Shown here piece after piece: positions 17,541 through 25,213 of a stretch of DNA of 64,000 nt. Each line of letters starts with the position of its first letter. Within the stretch, counting starts at the first letter, position 1. This DNA is from a virus: IMG/VR virus record IMGVR_UViG_3300019093_001485, positions 1 to 64,000 of that record, one strand, 5' to 3'. The notes beneath the pieces are model-generated. The model was not told where the DNA came from and ran no database searches. It saw only the letters and a program-made list of their open reading frames with translations. A program made the position numbers and the translations under genes.

Positions 17541-18032
17541 TTACGCCGTCGCTGCCTCGTTTTCCGAGCCGGAATTCGTGTCCGGCGTATTCAATGAGGT
17601 CGGCAACGGCTTCTTGGTAAAATTTGCGACACTCTCCGAAAAGCTATTGATTTGCGTGATCCAGTGCGGATTGCGCGCCAAAGCGAGTTTCAATATGTCC
17701 TGAGAAAAATCTTGCTTGACACCCTTCCAACCAGTCACGCGCACAGCGGAACCGTCAATTTCATTATTGACACTGTTTTCAATCAGGCTTTGAGCGAACT
17801 CAATTTCCTTTTTTTGCTTTTTGGCAATTTCAGTTCCTGCCACATACTGTTTGGTTTTACCCTTGATGAACGAAACCACGCGCTGAGCATGTGCACCCAG
17901 AACAAGTACACGGATACCTGTTGATGTAACCATGTCAGCGCTCATGAGCTCCAGTTCCTGTGGGATTTCGCAGTCAGCGACAGCATTCAAGTCGTCCAAA
18001 TCAACCAGTTTGTTTTGTGTTGCAGTTGTCAT
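17541..18032 (-). CDS. Tail assembly chaperone G protein
   Basis: A 163-residue protein immediately upstream of the tape measure and downstream of the tail tube gene, the invariant position of gpG-type chaperones. The C-terminal tail after the slippery site is low in structure (PLPTSLNTPDTNSGSENEA), as expected for the unshifted product. A -1 frameshift fuses the first 138 residues to the T domain. It is a cytoplasmic assembly factor not expected in the virion. Confidence 0.8.
   Translation of the reverse strand: MTTATQNKLVDLDDLNAVADCEIPQELELMSADMVTSTGIRVLVLGAHAQRVVSFIKGKTKQYVAGTEIAKKQKKEIEFAQSLIENSVNNEIDGSAVRVTGWKGVKQDFSQDILKLALARNPHWITQINSFSESVANFTKKPLPTSLNTPDTNSGSENEAATA
17619..17625 (-). 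promoter_or_regulatory. -1 programmed frameshift slippery site AAATTTT
   Basis: On the minus strand the G frame reads GCA-AAT-TTT, so the heptamer A-AAT-TTT has the canonical X-XXY-YYZ form. After slipping one base back the next codons give YQEAVADLIEYAG and run on to the T stop at 17263. The alternative heptamer GGAAAAC near 17560-17566 is a poor match and would leave much less T sequence. Confidence 0.75.
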
Positions 18033-18167
18033 AATTTACTTTCGCAGAGAAAAAAATGCCCGTGCCCATCCAGTGCTCCCTGCGAAGGAAGACACCAGAC
18101 GGGTCGGTACGAGTGATTGGCTTGCGCCAGAGAGAGGTCAGGCTTTATGCCTGGGAGTCTTGAACCA

Positions 18168-19361
18168 TCAGGGTTGTGGCATGGTTTGCGGTACCGGTGC
18201 CCCAGCGCTATTACGGTAGGCCGTATAGTTGTATGTCCGCTTCAATCCCGTCTGATTGTCATCAGGAGTATTTGATGTTAACTTTACCGCTGTCATGGTA
18301 GAGGTCATTACGTCGGCGTTTGCAGCGGCACCAGCCGTCAGAGCCGAAATGATGCTGGTCTGCGTCTCGTTGCGGAACAGATCAGGCACTGTGCCACCCT
18401 CGAAGTACGCGGTGAACGAGCCAGAAACCATTAGCATGCCCCGAAAAACATCAGGACGCACATCCGTGCCCACAACAGCGTCTGCAACCGCGCCTTTTCC
18501 ATCAATATTGATCGACAAATCAGTGACTGTCGCGACTGCCACACCATCGACTAACAGAACACCATTTGCGGCCGCCAGTGCATCAGTGGTCGATTCCGGG
18601 GCTGGTGAAGTGAAATAGGCTGATGTGTCAGAAGTCTGATCCAATCCCAGGGCGGTAAATTTAATCTTGGCATTGCCAGTTCCTGGCAACGACAAGTCAG
18701 CCTTTACGAATTTGACGTCGAGATTACGTTCGGAAACTCCTGCTACTGGATACCACTCTTCGACTGTGTAATACGGATCGGTATGACCCGATACTGGCAC
18801 GTAAGTTACTTTACCTGGCACTGATACTGTTGCGGATGCAATTGGGCCCTCTGGCGTCAGCGAGAGTTTATTGAGCACGATGCCAGTCAATACCAACGCA
18901 GTTACATTAGTGACCAGTATGTTTTTGTTCAAATTTCCAGCGGCAAATGAGCCAGCTGTGAGCCGCACTACCATGCCGATCTTGATACCGTCAGTCAAGA
19001 AAGATCCCGCTGCACGTGTCAATGTGTAACCGGAGCCGCTACTTGCAATTGTGATCGATGCTGCTGTAATTGCTGACACAACAGCAAAATCTTTGCGCAT
19101 AACAGCGGACAGCGGATCGGAATAGGTGCCAGGCGAAAGAATGCCGTCGATATTGCCATTGATAGTTTTGGCACCATGGCGAACACTGGCCAGTTGTTGA
19201 GCACTGTTGATTTCGCTTTCTGTTGTGTAGGTTTCTTTGACCAGTTCAAACTTGGAGTTCTCGCGCCGCATAGTTTGGCCCAAGGATGTTCCCGCCAACG
19301 CCCCTTTCGCAGATTGGCGCTTGATACGCGTTTGTTTGTACACGCCTTGATCGATTGTCAT
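18168..19361 (-). CDS. Major tail (tube) protein
   Basis: A 397-residue protein starting MTIDQGVYKQ, with GAGG eight bases upstream; it is the first gene upstream of the G chaperone and so by order the tail tube subunit. The C-terminal 100 residues resemble an extra Ig-like/tube domain (FRGMLMVSGSFTAYFEGGTVPDLF). It polymerises into hexameric rings around the tape measure. An internal insertion (about 100-160, a T/S/V/G-rich beta segment) makes it longer than simple tube proteins. Confidence 0.8.
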   Translation of the reverse strand: MTIDQGVYKQTRIKRQSAKGALAGTSLGQTMRRENSKFELVKETYTTESEINSAQQLASVRHGAKTINGNIDGILSPGTYSDPLSAVMRKDFAVVSAITAASITIASSGSGYTLTRAAGSFLTDGIKIGMVVRLTAGSFAAGNLNKNILVTNVTALVLTGIVLNKLSLTPEGPIASATVSVPGKVTYVPVSGHTDPYYTVEEWYPVAGVSERNLDVKFVKADLSLPGTGNAKIKFTALGLDQTSDTSAYFTSPAPESTTDALAAANGVLLVDGVAVATVTDLSINIDGKGAVADAVVGTDVRPDVFRGMLMVSGSFTAYFEGGTVPDLFRNETQTSIISALTAGAAANADVMTSTMTAVKLTSNTPDDNQTGLKRTYNYTAYRNSAGAPVPQTMPQP

Positions 19362-19377
19362 TTTTGACACCTCAAAT

Positions 19378-19429
19378 AAAAAAAGCCCGCAAGGCGAGCA
19401 ATAAATAAAGCCCGCTGTTTAGGCGGGCT
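19378..19429 (-). terminator. Double hairpin with T7 tract
   Basis: On the minus strand, AGCCCGC..GCGGGCT (19409-19429) is followed by a second hairpin GCTCGC-CTT-GCGGGC (19385-19399) and then seven T residues. It lies between the tail terminator gene and the tail tube gene and should cut read-through unless the late transcript is antiterminated or the tube gene has its own promoter. Confidence 0.75.
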
Positions 19430-19447
19430 GCTTGTCCGGAAGTCCGG

Positions 19448-19858
19448 CTATCCTTTGACGTATGCTGACCAGGGAATCGAAACTGGGACTACCCACCTGT
19501 CATCGTCAGTAAATCCTGTGGCAATTGTTGCTGTGTTGTTGACGTCAACACGTGTACCGCCTTCAGTGATGCTGGTCGGCGGCTTGAAGAGCGCTTTGAT
19601 ACGCGCTGCGTAGAGTTCCGCATCTGCTGTACCCATTCCTTGCGGATAGAACAGAGACACCTGGCAGATGCCTTGCAGTTGCGTAAGCGTCCGCCCCATC
19701 ACCAGGTCGGCAGGATCTGCGCGAAGGATATTTATTCGCTGATATGGAACACCTGCCTCTGGAGTAAAAGCGATGTTTTCATACGCAGTCGCCAATGGCG
19801 AAACCATAGCGGCCAGTGTTTTCTCAAACGCCCGCCTTACATTGATATCGTCGCTCAT
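19448..19858 (-). CDS. Tail terminator protein (DUF4128, gpU-like)
   Basis: A 136-residue protein of the DUF4128 tail-terminator type: helical N terminus, YENIAFTPE and the VSLFYPQGMGTADAE pattern. It caps the tail tube and joins it to the head connector. Its stop is followed by the double terminator; its start overlaps the upstream gene by four bases. Confidence 0.75.
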   Translation of the reverse strand: MSDDINVRRAFEKTLAAMVSPLATAYENIAFTPEAGVPYQRINILRADPADLVMGRTLTQLQGICQVSLFYPQGMGTADAELYAARIKALFKPPTSITEGGTRVDVNNTATIATGFTDDDRWVVPVSIPWSAYVKG

Positions 19859-20310
19859 TTTAGGTTCTTAGCAAGTTGTCTTACGATGTTCTTAAATTCC
19901 ATCGCTGTTATCCTGACCACGCCTGCCTGCGCTTGCTTAGACCAAGCGTTGTATTCAATTCTCCTGGAATATGGCAGCGAGTTCGTAATAAACACCTGAG
20001 TGCCGAGCGGAAAGCTACCAATTGCACCAGCGCCACGTTTAAGGGAAGACATACCCGTCATGTCTGGGGCTGCAGCTGCATTGAAGTCAATCACACCGAC
20101 CGACACCTGCCAGTTTGCCTTGAACCTGCCACCAACATAGCCTGGTGGTACCCGCGTCGGATCTTTCCACATAGAAGGGTCACCAACCGGCGACTTGAGA
20201 ATGACGCGCTTGAGTAGCTCCATTGCCGAAGCACGAACCAGCGCTTCCATGTTGTCGCCAGCCTTTTTCATAAGTTTGGCGAAGTCACGCTTGAATTGTG
20301 CGTTGCTCAT
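19855..20310 (-). CDS. HK97 gp10-like head-tail joining protein
   Basis: A 151-residue basic protein with an N-terminal helix and the pattern KSPVGDP..PGYVGGRFKANW then SLPYSRRIEY, which is characteristic of gp10/tail-component proteins at the head-tail joint. Four-base overlaps on both sides show translational coupling in the connector cluster. Confidence 0.7.
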   Translation of the reverse strand: MSNAQFKRDFAKLMKKAGDNMEALVRASAMELLKRVILKSPVGDPSMWKDPTRVPPGYVGGRFKANWQVSVGVIDFNAAAAPDMTGMSSLKRGAGAIGSFPLGTQVFITNSLPYSRRIEYNAWSKQAQAGVVRITAMEFKNIVRQLAKNLK

Positions 20311-20681
20311 TTCCGTAAGAGAACTTCATAAAGGACAGGGATTCCTGCAGGTGCCAGGGTCTTGGTCGCCACGACATGCCAGGTTTTAGTACCGATAATC
20401 ACGAAAGACCCTGGTTGTGGTTCTGTCATACCAACCGGCGACAGCAACAATTGCTTGTCACCAGCTAGAATCAGTGTGCCAGGCAAAAAGGCGGTACCAG
20501 ACAAATGCAGCGAAAAATCGAAGACGGCCCCTGTGCCTGGCAGATCAGAGCTAGTCGTTGATGGTTTTCCTGTTGATGGATCATAAGCACCTGTAGTAAC
20601 TGTTCTAATTGTGACTGGTTGCCCGGTTTCGGCCAGAATGGCATCGACATCCAGCGCAATCGAGGCGTAGTCGAGGCTCAT
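20307..20681 (-). CDS. Head closure / head-tail connector protein
   Basis: A 124-residue beta-rich protein with no catalytic motif, located between the adaptor-type protein and the tail-joining protein, overlapping both neighbours. Gene order suggests a stopper or head-closure ring. The family is not recognised from sequence alone. Confidence 0.55.
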   Translation of the reverse strand: MSLDYASIALDVDAILAETGQPVTIRTVTTGAYDPSTGKPSTTSSDLPGTGAVFDFSLHLSGTAFLPGTLILAGDKQLLLSPVGMTEPQPGSFVIIGTKTWHVVATKTLAPAGIPVLYEVLLRK

Positions 20682-21052
20682 GAGTCCTTCTTCACATAGT
20701 CATACGGTGGAGTTTCTTCAAAGCGCACTGCCTTAATCGTCGTTTTGCGATCAATTAAGGCTCGGGTTACGCGATGCCAGCCGTCCATGATGTAGCCTTC
20801 TTGGTCAAGAATGATCGGATGTGATGTATCAACATCCAAAACACGACGCATGTGCCCTGCTAGGTCACGAGCAGACCGAACAGGATCCCAGACTTCGGAG
20901 CCGATATAGATTGCGGCCAAAGGTAGGTCGAAGACGGGTAGGGATTTCGCCCGCATTATCAAATTTGCGACGATCCAGACTTTGTCCTGGCAACTGAAGG
21001 TATTTTCTTCAACCTTTACGCCGTCTATTTTGACAACTGGATAATCATTCAT
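20678..21052 (-). CDS. ParB/sulfiredoxin-like domain protein in connector cluster
   Basis: A 124-residue protein. The C-terminal half, HPIILDQEGYIMDGWHRV followed by a short helix, has the P-I-x-x-D-x-x-G-x-I-x-D-G-x-H-R pattern of ParB/Srx-like nuclease or ATP/CTP-binding domains. It is embedded with four-base overlaps in the head-tail connector genes, an unusual location for such a domain. The function is unknown. Confidence 0.6.
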   Translation of the reverse strand: MNDYPVVKIDGVKVEENTFSCQDKVWIVANLIMRAKSLPVFDLPLAAIYIGSEVWDPVRSARDLAGHMRRVLDVDTSHPIILDQEGYIMDGWHRVTRALIDRKTTIKAVRFEETPPYDYVKKDS

Positions 21053-21552
21053 GCTCTTATCACCCTAATCATTGCACTGCCCCCGCCATTCAAAAGCGGT
21101 GCAAGCATGCGATCAACAGCCAGATACTGAGTGTGTCGAGGTGAATTTTCGTCATACACAAACTCAAGTGGCCCAACTTTTTTACTCTTGACACCCTGGG
21201 TCAGATCAACAACCAGCGGGCCAGCAATTGCTTTCAGCGCCAGCTCTGCACAGGCATTCTTTACTTCAACTGGCACGACGTTGCTAGCAAGCCAGTAGTC
21301 ATTGACTTCAACGTCATAGCGCGGCCAGTCAAGTGCCTGGGTGGATTTGGTGGGCTTCCCTTGCCATGCCATGCGATACAACTGCCGCATGAAGTTTGTG
21401 GCCTTACGCAGGTTTTGCTCTCTCAGCGTGTCACTGGCCAGGTTCGCCCAGGCTTGATTGCCCAGGGCAGCGTGATACGCATTTGCCTGGGCAACTGAAC
21501 AATAGCTCTCGGCATCAGCCAGGCCAGTGCCGTCTTCAACTATGAGCGCCAT
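21049..21552 (-). CDS. DnaT-like/gp6-type head-tail adaptor
   Basis: A 167-residue protein with the DGTGLADAESYCSVAQANAY opening found in phage proteins annotated as putative DnaT-like ssDNA-binding. Their position downstream of the coat gene implies the connector adaptor ring. Helical middle (NLRKATNFMRQLYRM) and a C-terminal packing region. The DnaT label is a family name, not a function shown here. Confidence 0.7.
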   Translation of the reverse strand: MALIVEDGTGLADAESYCSVAQANAYHAALGNQAWANLASDTLREQNLRKATNFMRQLYRMAWQGKPTKSTQALDWPRYDVEVNDYWLASNVVPVEVKNACAELALKAIAGPLVVDLTQGVKSKKVGPLEFVYDENSPRHTQYLAVDRMLAPLLNGGGSAMIRVIRA

Positions 21553-21554
21553 GG

Positions 21555-22046
21555 TTAGCCAACTGGATTCAGCAATGCCAGCAATTCAGCCTTGTTCGCA
21601 CCAGAAGGGATTTCAATGCCCTTGGCGGTCAGCGCTTCTTTGATCTGCGGAACTGTCATATGGGCGCTGGCATCATCATTTTTAGACGCGAGACTTGCAG
21701 CCAGAGCAGACAATCGCTCACGTTCCGCAGCTTGCTCAGCTTCTACGCTGTTCAGTTTCTCAGCCTGGATATTCAATTCTTCTGCACGAGCATCGAGGCG
21801 TGTACGCTCTTCTTCGATTTCAGCGCGTAACTTTGCAGCTTCAGCATCAAATTCTGAACGCGCCTGTTCGATCGACAGCAGGCCACCTGGAACTATCTCT
21901 GCTGTGATTCTTTCAACATTACGTAACGCGGCAGCATCTTCTTCGGAGAATGGCTCGTGCTGGCCAATGACGAAATCTGCAACGTTTATTGTGATAAACG
22001 GGCCTTGAGTGGCTGGATCCGTTGATACTATTCGGAGGGTTTTCAT
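21555..22046 (-). CDS. Coiled-coil protein with C-terminal SAP/HeH motif
   Basis: A 163-residue protein: a short beta N terminus, a long coiled coil (about residues 60-125, with repeats such as ARAEELNIQAEKL) and a C-terminal helix-extended-helix motif (MTVPQIKEALTAKGIEIPSG) of the HeH/SAP kind that often binds nucleic acid. It follows the coat gene; similar proteins sit at this place in many siphophages. Its role is not known and it could be a minor capsid or connector component. Confidence 0.65.
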   Translation of the reverse strand: MKTLRIVSTDPATQGPFITINVADFVIGQHEPFSEEDAAALRNVERITAEIVPGGLLSIEQARSEFDAEAAKLRAEIEEERTRLDARAEELNIQAEKLNSVEAEQAAERERLSALAASLASKNDDASAHMTVPQIKEALTAKGIEIPSGANKAELLALLNPVG

Positions 22047-22063
22047 ATTGTCCCTTAGTTAAG

Positions 22064-22086
22064 AAAGCGGGGCCTAAGCCCCGCTT
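22064..22086 (-). terminator. Strong hairpin after the coat gene
   Basis: AAGCGGGGC-TTAG-GCCCCGCTT on the minus strand, a nine-base-pair stem with a tetraloop followed by TCTT. The U tract is weak, so it may be a processing or stability element as well as a terminator. Confidence 0.6.
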
Positions 22087-22096
22087 CTTTAGTTGA

Positions 22097-23428
22097 TTAA
22101 CCCAGCAGGATGCCGATGTGCTCATCCTTTGCCGCGCCGCAGCCCCAGACCAGCGCGACTTCCAATTGAACTTGGCGGTATTGCATGTACATGCTTATCT
22201 CGAACGACAAGCCAGAGATCGGATCGGTAACAATGGTGCGATCAACAGCAGAATCGCCTTGTTGTGGCAGCGCTGGTACACGAGTAGCCAACATGATCGC
22301 AGAGCGAGCAAAGAACATATTGCGAAACCCTGTACTTGCGATCGTAATGGCTGTTGCAGATGCAGGAATCGCCTGCAACAAGCCAGGCGCTGCCAGGGTG
22401 ATGGTGCCCCCGTTCGAAACATCTGTGTCACCTACAGAAACAACATATTGGTTCGGATCACCAGCGAAAGTTGCAACGTCGCCAGCCAAAATAGTGCCAG
22501 TGCCAGCAGCTGCCAGTGTAATCACTGTGGTCCCTACAGCATAACCAGCAGCGTTAGTAGTAGCACCAGCTCCAGTACCCTTTGTAGGGCGCTTGATCTG
22601 ACCACTCTGGCGCAAAGCCAAGTTTTGCAGACGGTCAGTTATGCCGTTGCGCAGCATATCTTCACGGCCTGCCTCGTTCACCTTGAACAAACCAGACTGC
22701 TTAGCACGCATATTCTGCATGGCTGCGCTACCAAGTACTAACTGGAAGTCGAGCCCTTGGGCCCCGTTGTCTTCCAGGATTCGCAGGGCGCCGGCAGTGT
22801 CGCTCAAGTCATTGGCTGTGCCGAACGGGGCAGTCCCTGCAGTACCGCAAGCTCGTGATGCTTTTACGTGCAATGCGGCCAAGTCGCTTTCAACTTCGTT
22901 GCACAAAGTACGCATCGCCTGGGCAATCTGGTCACGGAGGATGACGTTGTAACTTGCCCCGTTGTTATCCAATGCAAGTTTTTCTTCGCCGTTCCAACGG
23001 ATCGGCACACGACGTGCCTTAGTCAACTTTACAGACTTGTTGCCAATGTTTTGGTTGCCATCGTCTGGAGGCGTAACGGCAGGCGTAATATCGGTGGCCG
23101 TTGCTTGAGGCGCGACTGGCGATGTAACGTCCTGTCCGACTGCAGCGCGGGCAAACGTCATATCAGATGTAACCGCCGGGATCATCCCCACTTGTTCACG
23201 CGAGACAACATCCATCGCGTTATAGATGGTAGTGATGAGGCCAGTCAGTGTATTTCCGCCCAGAACCAAGCCTTGCTTTGCCATTGTATTAAACAAATGC
23301 GCGTGCAGAACTTCGCCTGCGACACGCGTGGCAAAAACCACTTTATCCGCGGTTGTAGCTGCTACAGAAGCTGCCGAAGTAAATGCCATGGTTGCCAACA
23401 CCATGACGTGAGTCAGGAGTTTTTTCAT
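22097..23428 (-). CDS. Major capsid protein, P22 coat-like
   Basis: A 443-residue protein whose C terminus (FEISMYMQYRQVQLEVALVWG then HIGILLG) and inserted beta domain (ITLAAAGTGTILAGDVATFAG) follow the layout of P22-type coat proteins with an I-domain. AAAGG before ATG 23428 selects a start that gives MKKLLTHVMVLATMAFTSAASVAA, which reads as a Sec signal peptide with A-x-A cleavage. That is very odd for a capsid protein. An internal ATG (MAFTSAAS) has no ribosome site. It assembles with the scaffold encoded upstream. Confidence 0.85.
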   Translation of the reverse strand: MKKLLTHVMVLATMAFTSAASVAATTADKVVFATRVAGEVLHAHLFNTMAKQGLVLGGNTLTGLITTIYNAMDVVSREQVGMIPAVTSDMTFARAAVGQDVTSPVAPQATATDITPAVTPPDDGNQNIGNKSVKLTKARRVPIRWNGEEKLALDNNGASYNVILRDQIAQAMRTLCNEVESDLAALHVKASRACGTAGTAPFGTANDLSDTAGALRILEDNGAQGLDFQLVLGSAAMQNMRAKQSGLFKVNEAGREDMLRNGITDRLQNLALRQSGQIKRPTKGTGAGATTNAAGYAVGTTVITLAAAGTGTILAGDVATFAGDPNQYVVSVGDTDVSNGGTITLAAPGLLQAIPASATAITIASTGFRNMFFARSAIMLATRVPALPQQGDSAVDRTIVTDPISGLSFEISMYMQYRQVQLEVALVWGCGAAKDEHIGILLG

Positions 23429-23529
23429 ATAGATACCTTTGTTAAAAATTGGTGTTTTGGAATTTGTGTTACAGACAGGCCATCCAGCCCAAAGCACCAA
23501 CACCCATCCAGGCGGTGGCAACAGATACG

Positions 23530-23553
23530 AAAAAGCCCACAATAAGCAGGCTT
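23530..23553 (-). terminator. Terminator between scaffold and coat genes
   Basis: On the minus strand AAGCC-(11 bases)-GGCTTTTT. A five-base-pair stem plus U tract, about 20 bases after the scaffold stop. The coat gene would then need read-through or its own start of transcription. Confidence 0.5.
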
Positions 23554-23573
23554 GGTTGTGTTACTAAATTCAA

Positions 23574-24371
23574 TCAATCGACAATGACCGCGCCTTCTTT
23601 CAATGCACCTGAGCGTGCTGACGGGTCCATGCTGTCGAATTGCGAGCGGGGAATTTCTTTTTTTCCACCAGTGCCGGTACCGCCACCTTGTGCGCCGCTG
23701 CCAGATGCACCGCTACCTTTAAGGATCATGTTCCTATTTGGGTATTGATTCACCATTACCTGGAGTGCCTCTTCAAAGTCGGCATGTTCCCCATGGCGTG
23801 TAGCAGAGAAAATCGGATTACCTGCTGGGTCCAGTGGAACCAGCTTGCCATCATCGACCTTGAAGCGATCACCAAATACTTTTTGAGCAATATCAGCTGG
23901 AATAGCCAGCTTGTCGGCAATGAATTTGGAACTACTGAAACTGCCGCCAATGATGTGATTATTCAGATTCTGGGTGAGTTTTTCGTTTTTTTCTGTAAGT
24001 TCGCGTTGCTTTTCTTCTGCGGTACGAGTGGCATTTGCCACTTGCTCTTGCGCTGTCCGAGTCGCAGCGTCCTTGATTTCTTGGACTTTACCAGCAGTGA
24101 CCAAATCACCATCCTTGATGTTTTTTGCCAGCTTGATGGCATCAGCAGCAGCGAGAGGATCTTCGATTCCTGCGTCCTTGAACGGTTTCAGCGCTGCTTC
24201 TGCGGCTTCCTTTGCAACACGGTGCGCCTTAGCTTCTCCGTTCAGGCGACTGATTGTCGCGACTGTGGAATCTGCATCGAACGGGGCCTCTGCACCATCC
24301 GCATTGATATAAATAGGTTTTTTGTCGGCATCCAAGGCGATATTGCCGTCAGCGTTGTATTTGAATGGCAT
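23574..24371 (-). CDS. Scaffolding protein
   Basis: A 265-residue highly charged helical protein starting MPFKYNADGNIALDADKKP, with a central coiled coil (EEKQRELTEKNEKLTQNLN) and a basic, Gly-rich C terminus. Position directly upstream of the coat gene and composition fit an assembly scaffold that is expelled or degraded. ATG 24371 has GAAAG upstream and is preferred over the longer frame. Confidence 0.75.
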   Translation of the reverse strand: MPFKYNADGNIALDADKKPIYINADGAEAPFDADSTVATISRLNGEAKAHRVAKEAAEAALKPFKDAGIEDPLAAADAIKLAKNIKDGDLVTAGKVQEIKDAATRTAQEQVANATRTAEEKQRELTEKNEKLTQNLNNHIIGGSFSSSKFIADKLAIPADIAQKVFGDRFKVDDGKLVPLDPAGNPIFSATRHGEHADFEEALQVMVNQYPNRNMILKGSGASGSGAQGGGTGTGGKKEIPRSQFDSMDPSARSGALKEGAVIVD

Positions 24372-24446
24372 GGTAGTTCTTTCCGGGCATCCGCCCAATG
24401 ATGAGCCGCCTGGCTCGTTCCGCCCTCTGCAATCCTGCTTTGGGCA

Positions 24447-24474
24447 ATAAAAAAGCCGACTGTTTAGGTCGGCT
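24447..24474 (-). terminator. Rho-independent terminator
   Basis: AGCCGAC-CTAAACA-GTCGGCT followed by a T6 tract and ATTG on the minus strand. It lies between the M48-like peptidase gene and the scaffold gene and closely resembles the hairpins at 19378 and 24908. Confidence 0.85.
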
Positions 24475-24482
24475 TGGTGATA

Positions 24483-24887
24483 CTAAATTCCCATTCGCTG
24501 CAGCAGTCGCTCGGACCGCAGCACATCGTCGGGGTGCTTTGAAAGCTTTCTGATTGCTACGGCCAGATGAAACCCGCAACCTTGTGCGGCGGCATAGTCG
24601 TCAGCCTCGAATTCCTGGTGTAGCCGCATGGTCTGGCTTGGCGTCATGAAAACGAACCTACACAAGAGATTCTTCCAGACGTGCAAGTAACGCAGATGCC
24701 CGCGCTCATGAGCCTTGACAGCCTCAAGTTCAGATTCTGTCAGTACTTGCGCCAACCAAGACGGAACCATGATCACGATTCCATTACAACATGGTTGTGC
24801 AGGTCTCAATATGACACCACTCAGCAGCACCATCAAAACATTGAAACCGATCCACGCGCCCCATAAATACAGTATATAAAAAGCCAT
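24483..24887 (-). CDS. Membrane-anchored M48-like zinc metallopeptidase
   Basis: A 134-residue protein with an N-terminal membrane helix (about residues 4-27), then HERGH (H60-E61-x-x-H64) and EFEADDYAA (92-100), the HExxH plus E-x-x-A-D pair of M48/HtpX-type gluzincins. It is much shorter than HtpX, so it is a minimal catalytic domain. CGGAAGCG precedes the ATG. Lying between terminators in the head-gene cluster, it may be expressed separately. A role in capsid maturation, envelope modification or superinfection exclusion is possible; none is shown. Confidence 0.75.
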   Translation of the reverse strand: MAFYILYLWGAWIGFNVLMVLLSGVILRPAQPCCNGIVIMVPSWLAQVLTESELEAVKAHERGHLRYLHVWKNLLCRFVFMTPSQTMRLHQEFEADDYAAAQGCGFHLAVAIRKLSKHPDDVLRSERLLQRMGI

Positions 24888-24907
24888 CTTCGCTTCCGTT
24901 CGGCAAT

Positions 24908-24930
24908 AAAAAAACCCGCAAAGAGCGGGT
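24908..24930 (-). terminator. Rho-independent terminator
   Basis: ACCCGC-TCTTT-GCGGGT followed by T7 and ATTGCC on the minus strand, just after the small zinc-binding protein gene. It isolates the metallopeptidase gene from upstream transcription. Confidence 0.88.
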
Positions 24931-24938
24931 TTCGTTTT

Positions 24939-25199
24939 CTATTCAACTGGCTTTAGTTCGGGCAGCATCGAGACAATTATGCCTCGTCGCCAACACTCAG
25001 AGCATACATCTTTGTGGATCACGGTACCGCCCTGCTTCCTACCCTTCAGCACAAATGCTCCGTTGACCGTGGTCAAACTGGTCTGGCACCCGCAATTCGG
25101 ACACTTCAGCCCGCCATCAGGCCGCACCATTTTGCGTACCCGCTGGCGTACCCCGGCTTTACCGGTTGGCTCTTGAGAGTGGACGAGTTTAATTGACAT
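24939..25199 (-). CDS. Small zinc-ribbon protein
   Basis: An 86-residue basic protein with two CxxC knuckles (CPNCGC and CSEC), so it probably binds one zinc. It lies between the minor head protein and a terminator. Similar small zinc proteins occur near portal genes in related phages; function unknown. Confidence 0.65.
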   Translation of the reverse strand: MSIKLVHSQEPTGKAGVRQRVRKMVRPDGGLKCPNCGCQTSLTTVNGAFVLKGRKQGGTVIHKDVCSECWRRGIIVSMLPELKPVE

Positions 25200-25213
25200 C
25201 AGGCCATTTTAGC

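Noticed and set aside
17560-17566. GGAAAAC as the frameshift site of the tail chaperone pair
   Set aside because: Slipping would mispair the P-site tRNA (GAA to GGA), and the T domain read only from here would be short; AAATTTT upstream is canonical and gives a longer coherent domain.
23429-23573. Short hydrophobic minus-strand frame between scaffold and coat genes
   Set aside because: A membrane-like 34-residue peptide could start at TTG but has no ribosome site and runs through the terminator; too weak to call.
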